A DNA stretch of 64,000 nucleotides, from positions 558,001 through 622,000 of the forward strand of contig NZ_CP047047.1 of the NCBI RefSeq assembly GCF_030408575.1. Direction: 5' to 3'. Below the pieces are notes generated by a model. The model saw only the letters and a list, made by a program, of their open reading frames with translations, was not told the DNA's origin and made no database searches. Positions 61,291 to 64,000 of this stretch are shown piece after piece. The stretch's first letter is position 1, and every line of letters begins with the position of its first letter. The position numbers and the translations under genes are program-made. The DNA is from Corynebacterium auris. Lineage in GTDB: Bacteria > Actinomycetota > Actinomycetes > Mycobacteriales > Mycobacteriaceae.

Positions 61291-64000
61291 TTGCCTACCC
61301 GCACAACCCGTCCTCAACCGCGGGCAAATAAACAGAATAAGGGGTTGATAGCGGCGATCGCCGTCGTCGCTGTCCTTCTTTTCGTCATCCCGGTCCTCGT
61401 CGGCTTCTACACGGACTGGCTGTGGTTCGGCGAGCTCGACTACCGGGGGGTGTTCGGCAGGGTCATTATCGCTCGTATCGTCCTGTTCCTGCTCTTCGCC
61501 CTCCTCGGCGGCGGTGTTGCGTTCGCCGCGGCCTACTTCGCGTGGCGGACCCGGCCGAGTAACACGACGGAGGGGGACCCCTTCGCGCGGGCGAACCCAA
61601 ACCAGGCGGCGGTCGAATCCGGCGCCCGCGTCCTGCTGGTGTGGGTGCCGTTGGCGGTTGCGCTGTTTGCCGGCCTGACGGGCCAGAACTTGTGGCGCAC
61701 CTTCATGCTGTGGATCAACGGGGGCGACTTCGGCGTCACCGACCCGCAGTTCGATAAGGACCTGGGCTTCTACGCCTTCGCGCTGCCCGGCCTGAATGCG
61801 ATTGTCGGCACATTGTCCACGCTGCTCATCATCGCTTTCCTCATCGGCCTGGTGGGGCACTACCTGCTCGGCGGTATCCGCGTGGGCAGCAACGTGTCGG
61901 GGCTGTCCGGCTACATCTCCCCGGCGGCGCGCGCGCAGCTGGCGCTGACGGCGGGGCTGTGGCTGCTGACTAGGGCAGGCGGGTACTGGCTCGAGCGCTA
62001 CGGGCTGCTGTACCAGGAAAACGACATCTTCACCGGCGCGTCCTACACGGCGATCAACGCCTCCCTGCCGGCGAAGATCATCCTCATGGTCATTGCCATC
62101 ATCGTGGCCGCGGCCTTCTTCGCCTCCATTGTCTACCGCGACCTGCGCATCCCGGTGCTGGCCACCGTCCTCATGCTGGTCTCTTCCCTCGTCGTCGGCG
62201 GCGTGTGGCCGGCCCTGCTGGAGCAGTTCTCCGTCAAGCCGAACCGCCAGGCCAAGGAGTACGACTACATCGGTCGCAACATCGAGGCCACCCGCCAGGC
62301 GTACGGGCTGACCGAGGAGAACGTGACCTACGACAGGGATTGGGGTGCGGGCGGCACCTCGAACGACGAGGTCGCCGCCGACGCCGCGACGCTCAGCAAC
62401 ATCCGCTTGCTCGATCCGGACATCATCGCGCCGACGTTTACGCAGAACCAGCAGCTGCGCAACTTCTACGGCTTCCCCGAAACACTCGCGATGGACCGTT
62501 ACATGGTTGACGGCGAGCTGCGCGACTTCGTCGTCGCCGCCCGCGAGCTCGACCCGAACGCGCTGCAGGAAAACCAGCAGGACTGGATTAACCGCCACAC
62601 CGTGTACACCCACGGCAACGGCTTCGTCGCCGCGCAGGCGAACACCGTCGACGAGGCGGCGCAGGACGCCGGCTCGACCCGTGGTGGTCTGCCCATCTTC
62701 ACCGTCTCCGACCTGCAGACCAACGCCCAGGCAGAGGCCAGCGACGAGGCGGAAGAGTTGGGGATCCGCGTCGACGAGCCGCGCATCTACTACGGCCCCG
62801 TCATCGCCAGTGCCCAGGACGGCCTGGACTACGCCATCGTCGGCGACAACGGTCAGGGCCCGGTGGAGTACGACACCGACAACTCCACCTACACCTACTC
62901 CGGTGAGGGCGGCGTCAACGTGGGCAACGTGATCAACCGGCTGGCGTACGCGATTAAGTACCAGGAGCTCAACCTGCTGCTGTCGGACCGCGTTGGCTCC
63001 GAGTCGAAGATCCTCTACGACCGCGACCCGCGCACGCGCGTGGAGCGCGTCGCGCCCTGGCTGACGACGGATTCGAAGACCTACCCGACGGTCGTCGACG
63101 GCCGCATCAAGTGGGTCGTGGACGGCTACACCACCCTGTCGGAGTTGCCGTACTCCACCCGCACCTCGCTCACGGACACCACGCAGGACGCCCTCAACCC
63201 GGACGGCACCACCCAGCGCCTGGTGAACAACAACCTGGGCTACATCCGCAACTCCGTGAAGGCCACCGTCGACGCCTACGACGGCACCGTCGACCTGTAT
63301 GCCTTCGACGAATCCGACCCGGTTCTGCAGGCGTGGATGAAGGTCTTCCCCGACACCGTCCGCCCCGCCGCGGACATCTCCGACAACCTGCGCGAGCACC
63401 TGCGCTACCCGGAGGACCTGTTCAAGGTGCAGCGTGAGCTGCTCGCCCGCTACCACGTCGACGACCCAGGCGTGTTCTTCAACAACGACGCCTTTTGGTC
63501 GGTGCCGAACGACCCGACGGCCCCGGAGGGCCGCCAGGAGCTGAACCAGCCGCCGTACTACGTCGTCGCCGCCGACCCGGAGACGAACGAGCCTTCGTTC
63601 CAGCTCATCACCCCGTACCGCGGCCTGAACCGTGAGTTCCTCTCCGCGCACATGTCCGTGGCCTCCGACCCGGACAACTACGGCCAGATCACGGTCCGGG
63701 TGCTGCCCACGAACACGCAGACGCAGGGCCCGAAGCAGGCGCAGGACGCGCTGATGTCTTCGGACCAGGTGGCCCGCGACCGCACCCTGTGGGAGGGCTC
63801 GAACGACCTGAAGAACGGCAACCTGCTCACTCTGCCGGTCGGCGACAGCGACATCCTCTACGTCGAGCCGATCTACTCGCAGCGCAAGGACCAGGCCTCG
63901 GCGTTCCCGAAGCTGCTGCGCGTGCTCGTGTTCTACCGCGGTCAGGTGGGCTACGCGCCGACGGTGTCCCAGGCGCTGAACCAGGTCGGCATCGACTCCT
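61291..64000 (+). CDS. UPF0182 membrane protein (runs off the window)
   Basis: This is the first 903 codons of a UPF0182 (COG1615) protein, whose members are about 950-1000 residues, so little is missing. The N-terminal third has about seven membrane helices (first near residues 19-40, TDWLWFGELDY after it), and the large extracellular part follows (KEYDYIGRNIEATRQAYGL, IYYGPVIASAQDGLDYAIVG, LVNNNLGYIRNSVKATVDAYDG). The TTG start is preceded by AAGGAGCAGGA, which decides it. The function is unknown. A very long antisense reading frame on the other strand is not coding. Confidence 0.93.
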   Translation, partial: MPTRTTRPQPRANKQNKGLIAAIAVVAVLLFVIPVLVGFYTDWLWFGELDYRGVFGRVIIARIVLFLLFALLGGGVAFAAAYFAWRTRPSNTTEGDPFARANPNQAAVESGARVLLVWVPLAVALFAGLTGQNLWRTFMLWINGGDFGVTDPQFDKDLGFYAFALPGLNAIVGTLSTLLIIAFLIGLVGHYLLGGIRVGSNVSGLSGYISPAARAQLALTAGLWLLTRAGGYWLERYGLLYQENDIFTGASYTAINASLPAKIILMVIAIIVAAAFFASIVYRDLRIPVLATVLMLVSSLVVGGVWPALLEQFSVKPNRQAKEYDYIGRNIEATRQAYGLTEENVTYDRDWGAGGTSNDEVAADAATLSNIRLLDPDIIAPTFTQNQQLRNFYGFPETLAMDRYMVDGELRDFVVAARELDPNALQENQQDWINRHTVYTHGNGFVAAQANTVDEAAQDAGSTRGGLPIFTVSDLQTNAQAEASDEAEELGIRVDEPRIYYGPVIASAQDGLDYAIVGDNGQGPVEYDTDNSTYTYSGEGGVNVGNVINRLAYAIKYQELNLLLSDRVGSESKILYDRDPRTRVERVAPWLTTDSKTYPTVVDGRIKWVVDGYTTLSELPYSTRTSLTDTTQDALNPDGTTQRLVNNNLGYIRNSVKATVDAYDGTVDLYAFDESDPVLQAWMKVFPDTVRPAADISDNLREHLRYPEDLFKVQRELLARYHVDDPGVFFNNDAFWSVPNDPTAPEGRQELNQPPYYVVAADPETNEPSFQLITPYRGLNREFLSAHMSVASDPDNYGQITVRVLPTNTQTQGPKQAQDALMSSDQVARDRTLWEGSNDLKNGNLLTLPVGDSDILYVEPIYSQRKDQASAFPKLLRVLVFYRGQVGYAPTVSQALNQVGIDS

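Noticed and set aside
61249..63651. Very long open frame of 800 codons on the minus strand
   Set aside because: It is antisense to the UPF0182 gene, has repetitive Val/Gly/Arg composition from high-GC third positions, and matches no family.

Overview
The window is a gene-dense, high-GC stretch of chromosome from an actinobacterium of the genus Corynebacterium or a close relative. The evidence is the marker set and gene order: a type I fatty acid synthase next to an AccD carboxyltransferase, LCP-wbbL-GDP-mannose genes, two whiB paralogues (whcD, whcE), sahH-tmk-mtrAB-lpqB, sigH-rshA-whcE, adnAB-cglK-uvrD2 and a UPF0182 protein. No tRNA, rRNA, IS element, prophage or CRISPR array was seen. Most genes are ordinary core genes; the accessory signal is concentrated near 4.4-5.9 kb.

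Layout. 1-4.4 kb: accD and a partial fas read leftwards, acpS reads rightwards, and a 7-bp inverted repeat lies between them, making a compact fatty-acid module. 4.4-5.9 kb: nrdI-nrdF. The NrdF lacks three of the four carboxylate metal-ligand glutamates (Gln118, Ser178, Lys212) but keeps Asp87, both histidines and the radical-site Tyr125. This is the QSK signature of the metal-free, DOPA-radical class Ie ribonucleotide reductase, and it is the most notable system here. No nrdE is present. 6-9.4 kb: birA, a PH-domain membrane protein, purK, purE and a DUF218 protein. 9.5-13 kb: a CUT1 sugar importer (binding protein and two permeases) without its ATPase, plus a tiny membrane protein.

13-22.7 kb holds cell-envelope genes: a TIGR03089 protein, lcpA, wbbL, mannose-1-phosphate guanylyltransferase, whcD, phosphomannomutase, a TobH-like protein and manA. 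Together they supply GDP-mannose, the rhamnosyl linker and arabinogalactan-peptidoglycan ligation. 22.7-34.5 kb: a Pro-rich anchored protein, DUF4259, sahH, tmk, mtrA-mtrB-lpqB, a ComF-like protein, hpf and secA. mtrB appears to need a non-AUG start. 34.5-41.8 kb: small conserved proteins, rsgA, aroA, an SRAP-domain protein, YbaK, sigH-rshA, the ribosomal protein bL37 and whcE. The aroA/SRAP pair seems to share one overlapping bidirectional -10 element. 41.8-56 kb: a beta-propeller-like membrane protein, a DEAD-box helicase, DUF3107, DUF3152, TIGR02569, the AdnA-AdnB helicase-nuclease, a K+ channel and UvrD2. 56-64 kb: a cyclodehydratase-like protein, an M48-type peptidase, a TIGR03624 protein, a PDZ-Lon protease, a lipoprotein, a PPA1309 protein and a partial UPF0182 protein.

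A recurrent regulatory feature is a -10-like hexamer ending 6-8 nt before the start codon with no Shine-Dalgarno sequence. It is seen before more than fifteen genes, suggests widespread leaderless transcription, and was used to choose several starts. Family names come from recognition of motifs by eye; no database search was run.
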